DNA from: Lachnospiraceae bacterium
GTDB lineage: Bacteria > Bacillota > Clostridia > Lachnospirales > Lachnospiraceae
Assembly (NCBI GenBank): GCA_014799465.1
Contig: JAAVHZ010000006.1
Location: 124,001-188,000 of the forward strand
DNA: 64,000 nt
Reading direction: 5' to 3'
The notes beneath the pieces were generated by a model. That model was not told the DNA's origin. It saw nothing but the letters and a program-made list of their open reading frames with translations, and did no database searches. The position numbers and the translations under genes were made by a program. Shown piece after piece: positions 39,824 through 49,487 of this stretch. The stretch's first letter is position 1, and every line of letters begins with the position of its first letter.

Positions 39824-40600
39824 ATGAAGAGAAACAGGAATGCTAAAAGAAAAGGATTTATGGCTGCATTAATGCTCTGCCTTGTATCGGCGTTGGCACT
39901 TACGGCAGGTATTGTGTATAACAGAAAAAATTCGTCAAAGACACCGGAGGTGGCGGATTTGAATGAGACTACGGCAGAATATGCAACTGTTGGCGAAGTA
40001 AGGGAAATAGTTGAGAACCGTACATCAAAGAAAATAGAAACAGCTACTACGGAAGAAATACAGACACAGGCACAGACTGTACCGCCTGAGACAGCAGAGG
40101 ATACTAATTCGCATATAGAGGAAACGCAGCCTGAAACAGTTCCTGATGTACAACCGGCAAACGCAGGAGCGTCAACACTTCATTTTGATGAGGCCGCATC
40201 TATGCAGTGGCCTGTAAGTGGAGAGGTAATTCTTGAGTATAGTATGGATAATACCATATATTTTCCTACGCTTGATGTGTATAAATGTAATTCAGGAATG
40301 ATGATACAGGGTGATGAAAATGTACCTGTTTATTCTTCGGCTGCAGGAGTAGTAGAAGATATAACGGTTAGTCGTGAATTTGGAAATATGGTGTCGGTAA
40401 ACCTTGGAGACGGATATGTTGCAACATATGGGCAGATGGCAGACGTAATTCCGGAAAAAGGTGATATGGTAGAAAAAGGCCAACAAATTGGTACGCTTGC
40501 GGCACCTACTGCATATTATGAAGTAGAAGGATATAACTTATATTTTAAATTAACAAAAGACGGTACTCCGGTAAACCCTCTGGAGTATTTAAATGAGTAA
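39824..40600 (+). CDS. M23-family LytM-domain protein, SpoIIQ-like
   Basis: N-terminal TM, MQWPVSGEVILEYSMDNTIYFPTLDVYKCNSGMMIQG...YVATYGQM; follows spoIID. Confidence 0.82.
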   Translation: MKRNRNAKRKGFMAALMLCLVSALALTAGIVYNRKNSSKTPEVADLNETTAEYATVGEVREIVENRTSKKIETATTEEIQTQAQTVPPETAEDTNSHIEETQPETVPDVQPANAGASTLHFDEAASMQWPVSGEVILEYSMDNTIYFPTLDVYKCNSGMMIQGDENVPVYSSAAGVVEDITVSREFGNMVSVNLGDGYVATYGQMADVIPEKGDMVEKGQQIGTLAAPTAYYEVEGYNLYFKLTKDGTPVNPLEYLNE

Positions 40601-40681
40601 CTATTCCGTTAAAAATCCGCAAACAGACTTATCACAATAATTAAATAATATGATAACCTTAATAACCTCACAGTCTGTTGC

Positions 40682-40725
40682 TTTCAATAGATGGCCGGTC
40701 GGAAGACTGGCTGTACATATTGAAA
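40682..40725 (+). other. Strong symmetrical hairpin with GGAA loop
   Basis: TTTCAATA-gatgGCCGGTC-GGAA-GACTGGCtgtaca-TATTGAAA. Confidence 0.65.
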
Positions 40726-40764
40726 TTATATAAAGTTAATGAAAAAAAATATCAATAATCCCTA

Positions 40765-40797
40765 TTGACATTTTCTGCGAGTTAGATTATTCTAACT
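40765..40797 (+). promoter_or_regulatory. feo promoter with overlapping palindromic operator
   Basis: TTGACA-17-TATTCT; palindrome AGTTAGA-TTAT-TCTAACT at 40780-40797. Confidence 0.65.
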
Positions 40798-40846
40798 ATA
40801 GAAGGAATGAAAATCTTTATCAACAGCAAAGAAAGCGGGTGAGATT

Positions 40847-41056
40847 ATGCCGTTATCTATGGTAAAAGAGGGAGAACCTAATACAATTAAAAAGGTTGGA
40901 GGAAAAGAGGAAACAAGAAGATTTCTGGAGAATCTTGGATTTGTAACAGGAAGTATTGTTACGGTAGTTTCTCAAATAAACGGAAACATGATAGTAAATG
41001 TAAAAGATACCAGAATCGCAATAGGTAAAGATATGGCGAATAAAATAATGGTTTGA
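40847..41056 (+). CDS. feoA: Ferrous iron transport protein A (FeoA)
   Basis: FeoA SH3-like: GGKEETRRFLENLGFVTGSIVTVVSQINGNMIVNVKDTRIAI. Confidence 0.9.
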   Translation: MPLSMVKEGEPNTIKKVGGKEETRRFLENLGFVTGSIVTVVSQINGNMIVNVKDTRIAIGKDMANKIMV

Positions 41057-41076
41057 GAAAGGAGCAGGGTGTTTTT

Positions 41077-41298
41077 ATGAGAACACTAAAAGAAGTTAAA
41101 TGCGGTGAGACTGTTAAGGTTAAGAAGTTATCAGGAGATGGTCCTGTTAAAAGAAGAATTATGGATATGGGAATTACAAAAGGTGTTGACGTATTTGTAA
41201 GAAAACTTGCACCTCTTGGAGATCCGGTAGAAATTACCGTAAGAGGATATGAATTATCCCTTAGAAAAGCGGATGCGGAAATGATAGAAGTAGAATAA
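41077..41298 (+). CDS. feoA: Ferrous iron transport protein A (second FeoA)
   Basis: GDGPVKRRIMDMGITKGVDVFVRKLAPLGDPVEITVRGYELSLRKADAEMIEVE. Confidence 0.93.
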   Translation: MRTLKEVKCGETVKVKKLSGDGPVKRRIMDMGITKGVDVFVRKLAPLGDPVEITVRGYELSLRKADAEMIEVE

Positions 41299-41315
41299 TT
41301 TTTTTTCACAGTGAG

Positions 41316-41329
41316 TTAGTTGCAACTAA
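41316..41329. promoter_or_regulatory. Perfect palindrome upstream of feoB, possible metal-regulator site
   Basis: TTAGTTGCAACTAA. Confidence 0.45.
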
Positions 41330-41398
41330 TTAGATTTCTAAGGTATTTACATAGGTTATATTAGCTCGTTGTTTGTAATAATGAAAGGAGTAGTAAAG

Positions 41399-43591
41399 AT
41401 GTCAATAAGAATTGCATTAGCAGGTAATCCAAACTGCGGTAAGACAACATTATTTAATGCACTGACAGGATCTAACCAGTTCGTTGGAAACTGGCCGGGC
41501 GTTACAGTTGAGAAAAAGGAAGGAAAATTAAAAGGAAATAAAGATGTAACTATTATGGATTTGCCGGGTATATATTCACTTTCACCATATACACTGGAAG
41601 AAGTGGTGGCGAGAAATTATCTTATAAATGAAAGACCCGATGCCATTATAAATATTATAGATGGAACAAATATTGAAAGAAACCTGTATCTTTCAACGCA
41701 GATAATGGAACTTGGAATTCCGGTTATTATGGCGGTTAATATGACAGATATACTTGAAAAAACAGGTGACAAAATACATATTCAAAAATTAAGTAAAAAA
41801 TTAGGGTGTGAAGTAGTAGAGATATCAGCATTAAAGGGAACCGGAATAAAGGAGATGTCAGACAAAGCTATTGCACTTGCACAGAAAAAAGATGTGGCAG
41901 TTCCGGTATATAAGTTTTCAGAAGGTGTTGAGTCCGTAATAAGTAAAGTGGAAGAAAAACTCGGATTTGATATACCGGAGGAACAAAAGAGGTTTTTTGC
42001 AGTCAAGCTTTTAGAGAAGGATGATAAGATTGCAGAGCAGATGACACAAATACCTGATGTACAGGAAGAGATTAAAAAACTGGAAGATGAATTTGATGAT
42101 GATACAGAGAGTATAATAACAAACGAGAGATACCTCTATATATCATCTATTATCGGAGACTGTTTTACAAGAAAAAATAAGAAGAAAGAAACAGTATCAG
42201 ATAAGATTGACCGGATAGTAACTAACAGGTGGCTGGCACTTCCAATATTTGCGGCAGTAATGTTTGTTGTGTACTATGTATCTGTTACAACGGTAGGAGA
42301 CTGGGCAACGAGCTGGGCTAATGATGGTGTGTTTGGTGAAGGTTGGAACCTTTTTGGAATTGAATCAATAAAAGTTCCGAGTATTCCTTCATTAGTTGAA
42401 AAAGGACTGAATGCTATAGGTTGTGCAGAGTGGCTGCAGGCACTTGTACTTGACGGAATAGTAGCCGGTGTCGGTGCGGTTTTAGGATTTGTACCTCAAA
42501 TGCTTGTATTATTTATATTCCTTGCCTTTCTTGAGGCGTGCGGATATATGTCGAGGGTAGCATTTATTATGGATAGATTTTTCCGTAAATTCGGTCTTTC
42601 AGGAAAATCATTTATTCCTATGCTGATTGGAAGCGGATGCGGCGTTCCGGGTATTATGGCATCAAGAACCATTGAGAATGACAGAGACAGGAAGATGACT
42701 ATAATGACTACTACATTTGTACCTTGCGGAGCTAAGCTGCCGATAATAGCACTTATTGCAGGTGCATTCTTCAACAACTCGGGATTTATTTCATGGAGTG
42801 CATATTTTGTAGGGGTAGCAGCAATTATATGTTCAGGTGTTATATTAAAGAAAACAAAAATGTTTGCAGGTGAACCGGCACCATTTGTTATGGAACTTCC
42901 GGCATACCATATGCCAACCGTTATAAATGTACTCAGAAGCATGTGGGAAAGAGGATGGTCATTTATAAAGAAGGCAGGAACAATTATCCTTTTATCTACA
43001 ATTGTGCTTTGGTTTTTACAGGGATTCGGATGGTCAGACGGAGCATTTAAGATGCTTGAGGCAGAGGAACTTGATAACAGTATACTTGCTTCTATCGGTA
43101 GTGTGATTGCACCAATATTTGCACCACTTGGATGGGGTGATTGGCGTATGGCTGTTGCAGCCGTTACAGGACTTATAGCAAAAGAAAATGTAGTAGGTAC
43201 ATTCGGTGTACTGTTTGGATATGCAGAAGTTGCGGAAGATGGAGCTGAAATATGGGGAAGTCTTGCAGCAACTATGACAGCAGTAGGAGCTTATTCATTC
43301 CTTGTATTTAATCTACTTTGTGCACCTTGCTTTGCAGCAATGGGAGCTATTAAAAGGGAAATGAATAATACGAAATGGTTTATTTTTGCAATCGGTTATC
43401 AGACTGTACTTGCATATATCGTTTCGCTGTGTATATATCAGATTGGAAACCTGTTTTTAACAGGGGCGTTTGGTGTAGGAACAGTATTTGCAATCTTATT
43501 TGTAATAGCATTTATATATTTACTGTTCAGACCATATAAGGAGAGCCGTACTTTGAATGTGGATATGAAAAAAATAGCAGGTGCAAGATAG
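41399..43591 (+). CDS. feoB: Ferrous iron transport protein B (FeoB)
   Basis: GNPNCGKTTLFNALTG, VGNWPGVTVEKKEG, DLPGIYSLSPYT, FIPMLIGSGCGVPGIMASRTI. Confidence 0.98.
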   Translation: MSIRIALAGNPNCGKTTLFNALTGSNQFVGNWPGVTVEKKEGKLKGNKDVTIMDLPGIYSLSPYTLEEVVARNYLINERPDAIINIIDGTNIERNLYLSTQIMELGIPVIMAVNMTDILEKTGDKIHIQKLSKKLGCEVVEISALKGTGIKEMSDKAIALAQKKDVAVPVYKFSEGVESVISKVEEKLGFDIPEEQKRFFAVKLLEKDDKIAEQMTQIPDVQEEIKKLEDEFDDDTESIITNERYLYISSIIGDCFTRKNKKKETVSDKIDRIVTNRWLALPIFAAVMFVVYYVSVTTVGDWATSWANDGVFGEGWNLFGIESIKVPSIPSLVEKGLNAIGCAEWLQALVLDGIVAGVGAVLGFVPQMLVLFIFLAFLEACGYMSRVAFIMDRFFRKFGLSGKSFIPMLIGSGCGVPGIMASRTIENDRDRKMTIMTTTFVPCGAKLPIIALIAGAFFNNSGFISWSAYFVGVAAIICSGVILKKTKMFAGEPAPFVMELPAYHMPTVINVLRSMWERGWSFIKKAGTIILLSTIVLWFLQGFGWSDGAFKMLEAEELDNSILASIGSVIAPIFAPLGWGDWRMAVAAVTGLIAKENVVGTFGVLFGYAEVAEDGAEIWGSLAATMTAVGAYSFLVFNLLCAPCFAAMGAIKREMNNTKWFIFAIGYQTVLAYIVSLCIYQIGNLFLTGAFGVGTVFAILFVIAFIYLLFRPYKESRTLNVDMKKIAGAR

Positions 43592-43647
43592 ATGTTGTAT
43601 TTCTGAAGTTAAGGGTTAGACTGATATTGGAAAGGAATGATATTGTT

Positions 43648-43779
43648 ATGGGAACTATTATTGTTGGTGGTATTGTATTGGCGCTTGCAGGTCTGGCTGT
43701 ATACAGCATAATACGTGATAAGAAAAATGGAAAATCATGTGGAGGAAATTGTTCAAATTGCGGGGGACATTGCAAATAA
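43648..43779 (+). CDS. FeoB-associated Cys-rich membrane protein (43 aa, absent from the ORF track)
   Basis: MGTIIVGGIVLALAGLAVYSIIRDKKNGKSCGGNCSNCGGHCK*. Confidence 0.88.
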   Translation: MGTIIVGGIVLALAGLAVYSIIRDKKNGKSCGGNCSNCGGHCK

Positions 43780-43824
43780 GCCATGCCGATGACATGTTCA
43801 GAAGTGTTTTAGGAGGAAGAAGAC

Positions 43825-44265
43825 ATGCAGCAGGATTTTGAAAAAACACAGATGAAAAAAGAAATTGTGATTCAGAAGTTAAGAGAGCGAGGATGCAGGA
43901 TAACGAAACAAAGGCTTATACTTCTGGACATTATTCTGGAGGAAAACTGCTCCTGTTGTAAAGAAATCTACTATAAAGCATCAAGGATGGATGATAAGAT
44001 AGGTTCGGCAACGGTATATCGTATGATAAATATATTGGAAGAAATCGGTGCCATAAATAGGAAAAATATGTATAGGATTTCATGCGATACTAAATGTGGG
44101 ATGCAGGATAAATGTACCATACATTTTGATGATGATAGTGTAATAGAGTTATCTGCTAATAAATATAATCAGATTATTCAGACCGGATTGTCTGTATGTG
44201 GTTATGTAAGCGGAAAAAAAGTGCGGAATGTAGTAATCAGCCAATGTACGGATAGTGACAAATAG
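43825..44265 (+). CDS. Fur-family transcriptional regulator
   Basis: RGCRITKQRLILLDIILEENCSCCKEIYYKASRMDDKIGSATVYRMINILEEIGAI. Confidence 0.88.
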   Translation: MQQDFEKTQMKKEIVIQKLRERGCRITKQRLILLDIILEENCSCCKEIYYKASRMDDKIGSATVYRMINILEEIGAINRKNMYRISCDTKCGMQDKCTIHFDDDSVIELSANKYNQIIQTGLSVCGYVSGKKVRNVVISQCTDSDK

Positions 44266-44291
44266 TAAAACATATCAATAGCATATAATTA

Positions 44292-44340
44292 AAATGCCTG
44301 ACTGTATAACCGGTTTATGGTTATACAGCCGGGTATTTTT
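44292..44340 (+). terminator. Rho-independent terminator
   Basis: ctgactgtataacc ggttta tggttatacagccgg gtattttt. Confidence 0.75.
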
Positions 44341-44420
44341 GTTAATTATTGGCAATCTGAATATATTGAATTATAATAAAGATAATAATATGTATAAAAA
44401 TATTGAAAGGATACATTAAT

Positions 44421-44795
44421 ATGGAAGTTAAATACTATATTTGTGACACTTGTGATAAGATAATTGCTGATGTGAAGGGTAAGGAGATTCCTACGGAATG
44501 CTGTGGTAAACCGATGAAAGAGATGATACCGGGAACAACAGATGCAGCCGTTGAAAAGCATGTTCCATGTGTTAAGGTTGAGGGCAAAAATGTAGTGGTA
44601 AATGTCGGAGAAGTTGAACATCCGATGGAGGAAGAACATTTTATTGAATGGATATCCATTGAGACAAAGGAAGGAAGCCAGATTAAGAAATTAAATCCCG
44701 GTGATAAGCAGGAGGCAGTATTTGCATTATCAGATACCGATGAATTTATTTCGGCTTATGCTTATTGTAATAAACATGGTTTATGGAAAAAATAG
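44421..44795 (+). CDS. Desulfoferrodoxin/superoxide reductase-like protein
   Basis: YYICDTCDKIIADV...ECCGKPM...EKHVPCV...EVEHPMEEEHFIEWI...CNKHGLWK. Confidence 0.93.
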   Translation: MEVKYYICDTCDKIIADVKGKEIPTECCGKPMKEMIPGTTDAAVEKHVPCVKVEGKNVVVNVGEVEHPMEEEHFIEWISIETKEGSQIKKLNPGDKQEAVFALSDTDEFISAYAYCNKHGLWKK

Positions 44796-44941
44796 TAATT
44801 AAGCACAGACAGGCTGTAAGGTACAGCCTGATTACATATATAGTGAATTGTAATGCAGAATTGTTAAAAATTCCTTGTTTGGCTAACATCTTATGTGCTA
44901 AAATATTTTATAGACATTCTGAAAAGGAGTAAGATAAAGAA

Positions 44942-46258
44942 GTGAAGATAATAATCAATGAATTTGATGGCGTTAATGAGATAGTGTATGTTGCAGATAT
45001 GGATGATTATACATTGCTGTATTTAAATAAAGCGGGTCTTAAATTACTAGGGTACACTAAACGGGAGCAGATATTGGGGAAAAAATGTTATGAGGTGCTT
45101 CAAGGTCAGCAGCAGCCATGTGAGACATGCACAAATGGTAAGCTTTGCCGCGGAAAATTTCTGGAATGGAAATATGATAATCCCATAACAGGAAATAAGT
45201 GTAAGTCAAAGGATAAGTTAATTTTGTGGAACGGAAAAGAAGTACATTTTACTATTGCTGATTTTTCATTAATAAAAGGTGATGGTAATTTTAACAGGAA
45301 GACAGAGAGGGAAAAGATTGTTATGGAATGTATTCAGATGATGCATTCTTCGGTGAAAACGGATGTAGCAATTAACAATACGTTAGAGATTATGGGAAAA
45401 TACTTAAATGGTCAACGTACTTATATATTTCGTGTGCATGCAAAACATATGAATAATGAATATGAATGGTGTGAGGAAGGTATATCCAGAGAAATGGATT
45501 TTCTTCAAAATGTTCCGCTGTCCATAATAAGAAGATGGCTGCCATATTTTTATTGTAATGAAAGTGTAATAATACCGGATGTGGAAATGATTAAAGAAGT
45601 TGCTCCGGATGAATACAGTATTTTAAAGCAACAGAATATTAATTCATTAATTGCTGTTCCTCTTATAGAGAAAGGAAAATTGATTGGTTATTTTGGGGTT
45701 GATAACCCTAAGGCACGCAATTTAGATGAGATATCAAATATACTGAAAATGCTTTCATATTTTTTTGAGTCATTACTTGAGAGAAAAGACAGGGAAAGTT
45801 ATTTGGAAAGGATCGGATTTACAGATGCACTGACCGGAGCATTGAACAGAAATGCGTTTATACGTGATACAATGCCTGAAAGCGATAGTGATATTGTGTC
45901 TGCGGGAGGATTTTTTATTGATATAAATGGTCTTAAAAAAACAAATGACACATACGGACATGAGGCAGGAGATAATCTGATTCGTAAAGTGTATGATATC
46001 ATTAGCAGCGTTGCAGAAGGATATCCGATATACAGGCTGGGCGGAGATGAGTTTGCAGTATTGTGCTGCAATATTTCTCAAAAAGAACTTGATAAAATAG
46101 ATATTCGTATGCGTACAGAGCTGGATGGAAGAAACGGCTGTAGTGCCGCTATTGGAGCAAGCTTTTTAGAAAACCCGAGTGATTTGGGAATGCTTATGGA
46201 TGAGGCAGATAAAAGAATGTATAAGGATAAAAGACAGTATTATAAGAAAATCAGGTGA
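44942..46258 (+). CDS. PAS-GAF-GGDEF diguanylate cyclase-like protein
   Basis: PAS-like YVADMDDYTLLYLNKAGLKLLGY; GAF-like SLIAVPLIEKGKLIGYFGVDN; GGDEF motif YRLGGDEFAVL. Confidence 0.9.
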   Translation: MKIIINEFDGVNEIVYVADMDDYTLLYLNKAGLKLLGYTKREQILGKKCYEVLQGQQQPCETCTNGKLCRGKFLEWKYDNPITGNKCKSKDKLILWNGKEVHFTIADFSLIKGDGNFNRKTEREKIVMECIQMMHSSVKTDVAINNTLEIMGKYLNGQRTYIFRVHAKHMNNEYEWCEEGISREMDFLQNVPLSIIRRWLPYFYCNESVIIPDVEMIKEVAPDEYSILKQQNINSLIAVPLIEKGKLIGYFGVDNPKARNLDEISNILKMLSYFFESLLERKDRESYLERIGFTDALTGALNRNAFIRDTMPESDSDIVSAGGFFIDINGLKKTNDTYGHEAGDNLIRKVYDIISSVAEGYPIYRLGGDEFAVLCCNISQKELDKIDIRMRTELDGRNGCSAAIGASFLENPSDLGMLMDEADKRMYKDKRQYYKKIR

Positions 46259-46261
46259 AAT

Positions 46262-46930
46262 ATGAACAGATTATTAATAGTTGAAGATGATGCAGATTTA
46301 AAAGAAGGATTGGAGTTTTCTTTTCGTGCGGACGGATACATAACTACTGCAGTGTCTTTAGCATCTGATGCAATATTGCAGGTAGAACAGAATAATTTTG
46401 ACGGCATAATTTTAGATTGTAATCTGCCGGATGGTAATGGGTTTGATTTTGTATCTGCTATTCATGCACGTTTTGACATTCCGGTTTTAATGCTGACTGC
46501 AAGAGATTCTGAAGTTGATGAAGTTAAGGCATTAGAACTTGGAATAGATGATTATATGACTAAGCCGTTTTCTCTTGCAGTATTAAAAGCCAGAATAAAG
46601 AGGATTCTTAAAAATAAAAATTCAGTTATAATAAATTCCAATGGATATTCTCTTGATATGGGCAGATGCAGAGTGTTTAAAGGTGATGAAGAAATAGATT
46701 TAAGTTCTATTGAGTTTAAGCTGATTTCGCTTTTAATGGAAAATAAAGACCATGTTTTATCTAAAGAACGGATTTTGGAGCATATTTGGGATAGTAAAGG
46801 TGAGTATGTTGATGACAATATTGTGTCAGTTAATATAAGAAGACTCAGGATGAAGTTAGAGGAGGACGCATCCAATCCCAAATATATTAAGACTGTTCAT
46901 GGAATAGGTTATGTATGGAAAGAGGTATAA
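46262..46930 (+). CDS. OmpR/PhoB-family response regulator
   Basis: Receiver plus winged helix (DDNIVSVNIRRLRMKLEEDASNPKYIKTVHGIGYVW). Confidence 0.95.
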   Translation: MNRLLIVEDDADLKEGLEFSFRADGYITTAVSLASDAILQVEQNNFDGIILDCNLPDGNGFDFVSAIHARFDIPVLMLTARDSEVDEVKALELGIDDYMTKPFSLAVLKARIKRILKNKNSVIINSNGYSLDMGRCRVFKGDEEIDLSSIEFKLISLLMENKDHVLSKERILEHIWDSKGEYVDDNIVSVNIRRLRMKLEEDASNPKYIKTVHGIGYVWKEV

Positions 46931-46934
46931 TTAA

Positions 46935-47831
46935 ATGTTTTTTCTAGTGGTCTGGGCGGTATTGGCAACTTTTAGTGCAGTATATTTCTATTTACACAGT
47001 AAAAAGATATGCCGGATTATTGATGAGATGACAGATGCAGTTTTAAGTAAAAGAGAAATTAACCAGTCTGATTTAACCGAATCGGATATATCTGTTCTTG
47101 CAAACCGGATGGTTAGGATTCAGGATAAGCTGGATTATGAAATCAGCAGGGCGGAATTGGAAAAGGAACAGGTTAAACGATTGATTTCTAATATGTCGCA
47201 TCAATTGAAAACACCACTTGCAAATGTAATGATGTATCAGGAATTGTTAGAAAATCAAAATCTTACAGAAAATGAACGAACTGCATTTTTGAGGAAAATG
47301 AAAGGGCAGTCAGAAAAGATTGACTGGATTCTGCAATCCATGTTTAAGATGATGAAGTTAGAGCAAAATTCTATTGTGTTAAATGCAGGAAAGATTGGTA
47401 TAAAAGAAACTATCCGGCAGGCAGTAAACAATGTTTTTGAAAAAGCAGAAAAGAAAAATATAGAAATAAGTATGGATGAAACACCTGATTGTCCTTTGTG
47501 GCATGACAGGAAATGGACAGGAGAGGTATTTGAAAATATACTTGAGAATGCAATAAAATATACAGAAACCGGAGGAAATATATTTATTTCCATAGAACCA
47601 CTTGAGATGTATACGGTTATCAATATTCGTGATAATGGCAGAGGTATCAGAAAAGAAGAATTGGTCAGGATATTTGAAAGATTTTATAGAAGCAGGGATG
47701 TGGAGAGTATTGAAGGCTCGGGAATAGGTTTATATTTGTCTAAAATGATACTGCAAAAAGAAAAAGGATATATGACGGTTTCTTCGGAGTATGGTGTAGG
47801 AAGCTGTTTTTCTGTATTTTTGCAGAAATAA
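46935..47831 (+). CDS. HisKA sensor histidine kinase
   Basis: ISNMSHQLKTPLANVMMY; ENILENAIKYTETGG; DNGRGI; GSGIGLYLSKMI. Confidence 0.95.
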   Translation: MFFLVVWAVLATFSAVYFYLHSKKICRIIDEMTDAVLSKREINQSDLTESDISVLANRMVRIQDKLDYEISRAELEKEQVKRLISNMSHQLKTPLANVMMYQELLENQNLTENERTAFLRKMKGQSEKIDWILQSMFKMMKLEQNSIVLNAGKIGIKETIRQAVNNVFEKAEKKNIEISMDETPDCPLWHDRKWTGEVFENILENAIKYTETGGNIFISIEPLEMYTVINIRDNGRGIRKEELVRIFERFYRSRDVESIEGSGIGLYLSKMILQKEKGYMTVSSEYGVGSCFSVFLQK

Positions 47832-47861
47832 ATTTTATAAATATTACAATAGGAAATTAGG

Positions 47862-48650
47862 ATGGTGATTATGAGTAAAATAAATGACACATCAGTTGTA
47901 AAACAACAATATGCTACTGCAAAAAATCTAAATACAAGAATATCTATCCATGATAAATATTCAACAAATAAGATGGGATTTGGAAACTGGATAGTTTCGA
48001 ATTATAGAATTGATAAAGGAATGAAAGTTTTAGAATTGGGTTGTGGAACAGGAGATATGTGGAAAAACAGAGAGTCTTTAATTAGTGATTGTTCAAAACT
48101 AATACTTTCTGATTTTTCTGAAGGAATGGTAGCAGCAACAAAAGAAAATGTAGGTAATTATGATAATATTGAGTATAAGGTTTTGGATATTCAAGAGATA
48201 CCTTATGACGATGAGACATTTGATATTGTTATTGCTAATATGATGTTATATCATGTGCCTGATATATATACAGGTTTAGCTGAGGTGCGGCGAGTATTAA
48301 AGAGAAACGGTTCCTTTTACTGTGCAACTTATGGAGAACATGGAATTATAGAGTATCTTTCGAAAATCCTTGCCTCGTATGGTGTTGAAGATAATATAAA
48401 TAAAAACTTTACACTTCAAAATGGATATGAGATTTTAAGTAAGTCATTTTCGAAAGTTGAAAAATTAGAATATGTTGATTCATTGGCAGTTACTAATGTA
48501 GATGATATGGTGGATTATATTTATTCGCTTTCTGGTATGACATCGTTGAATAATGTGCCAAAGCAAATAATAAAAGAAATTCTAATGCAAAATTTAACGA
48601 ATGGAATTTTAAATGTACCAAAGGAATATGGAATGTTCATAGCGTCATAG
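47862..48650 (+). CDS. Class I SAM-dependent methyltransferase
   Basis: VLELGCGTGDMW, FDIVIANMMLYHVPDIYTGLAEVRRVLKRNGSFY. Confidence 0.9.
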   Translation: MVIMSKINDTSVVKQQYATAKNLNTRISIHDKYSTNKMGFGNWIVSNYRIDKGMKVLELGCGTGDMWKNRESLISDCSKLILSDFSEGMVAATKENVGNYDNIEYKVLDIQEIPYDDETFDIVIANMMLYHVPDIYTGLAEVRRVLKRNGSFYCATYGEHGIIEYLSKILASYGVEDNINKNFTLQNGYEILSKSFSKVEKLEYVDSLAVTNVDDMVDYIYSLSGMTSLNNVPKQIIKEILMQNLTNGILNVPKEYGMFIAS

Positions 48651-48761
48651 AAACCGACAGCTTCCGGTTTTATTCAGTTAGCAAAAGATAAGGGCTTAAG
48701 ACAATCCATGTCCCATAAGGGGAACAGTTTATGGAAGGGAAGGTAATGAGGAGGTACTATA

Positions 48762-49487
48762 ATGATAATTAATATTGCAGTATGTGATGACGAACAAGAA
48801 TCATTAGAGCGGATTCTAAAAGAGTTGTATAGGGTAGCCAGTAAATTAAAAATCACAATAGAAACGTTTCCTTATTCGGATGAAAATAAGGTTGTGGATT
48901 TAATTTACAATAATAAAGAGGATTTTGATATTTTATTTTTGGATATAGATATGCCAAATATATCAGGGCTTGAAGTTGCTAAAAAACTTAGGGAGAAAAA
49001 ATCGGACATTATACTTATTTTTATCTCTTCATATGAGCAGTATGTGTTTGAGTCTATCGAATATAATCCCTTTCGGTATATAAGAAAAAACAGGATAGGC
49101 AAGGAACTTTTTCTTGCCGTTAAGGCGGCACATTTACGGTTGGAAGAGATGAAAGATACATATATTGTTGTAAAGACAGAGGATTCGGAAGCTAGAATCA
49201 AGCATTCGGATATTATGTATTTTGAAACGGTGGAAAGAAAAATAGGAATACATTTGAGCAATGGAGAGATGTTGGCAGTCAGAAAAACAATAAAGGAATT
49301 ATGTGAAGAATTAAATGATGAGAATTTTATAAGAATACATAGTGGTTGTGTGGCAAATGCCAAATATATTGATAAGTTTTCCAGTTATGATATTACATTA
49401 GATAATGGAGAACATCTTATTGTAAGCAGAACCAGAGTAAAAAATGTGAAAACAGCTTTAATGAATTTTTGGGGGGATAGGCTATGA
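48762..49487 (+). CDS. AgrA-like LytTR response regulator
   Basis: Receiver FDILFLDIDMPNISGLEVAKKLRE; LytTR domain ENFIRIHSGCVANAKYIDKF. Confidence 0.92.
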   Translation: MIINIAVCDDEQESLERILKELYRVASKLKITIETFPYSDENKVVDLIYNNKEDFDILFLDIDMPNISGLEVAKKLREKKSDIILIFISSYEQYVFESIEYNPFRYIRKNRIGKELFLAVKAAHLRLEEMKDTYIVVKTEDSEARIKHSDIMYFETVERKIGIHLSNGEMLAVRKTIKELCEELNDENFIRIHSGCVANAKYIDKFSSYDITLDNGEHLIVSRTRVKNVKTALMNFWGDRL

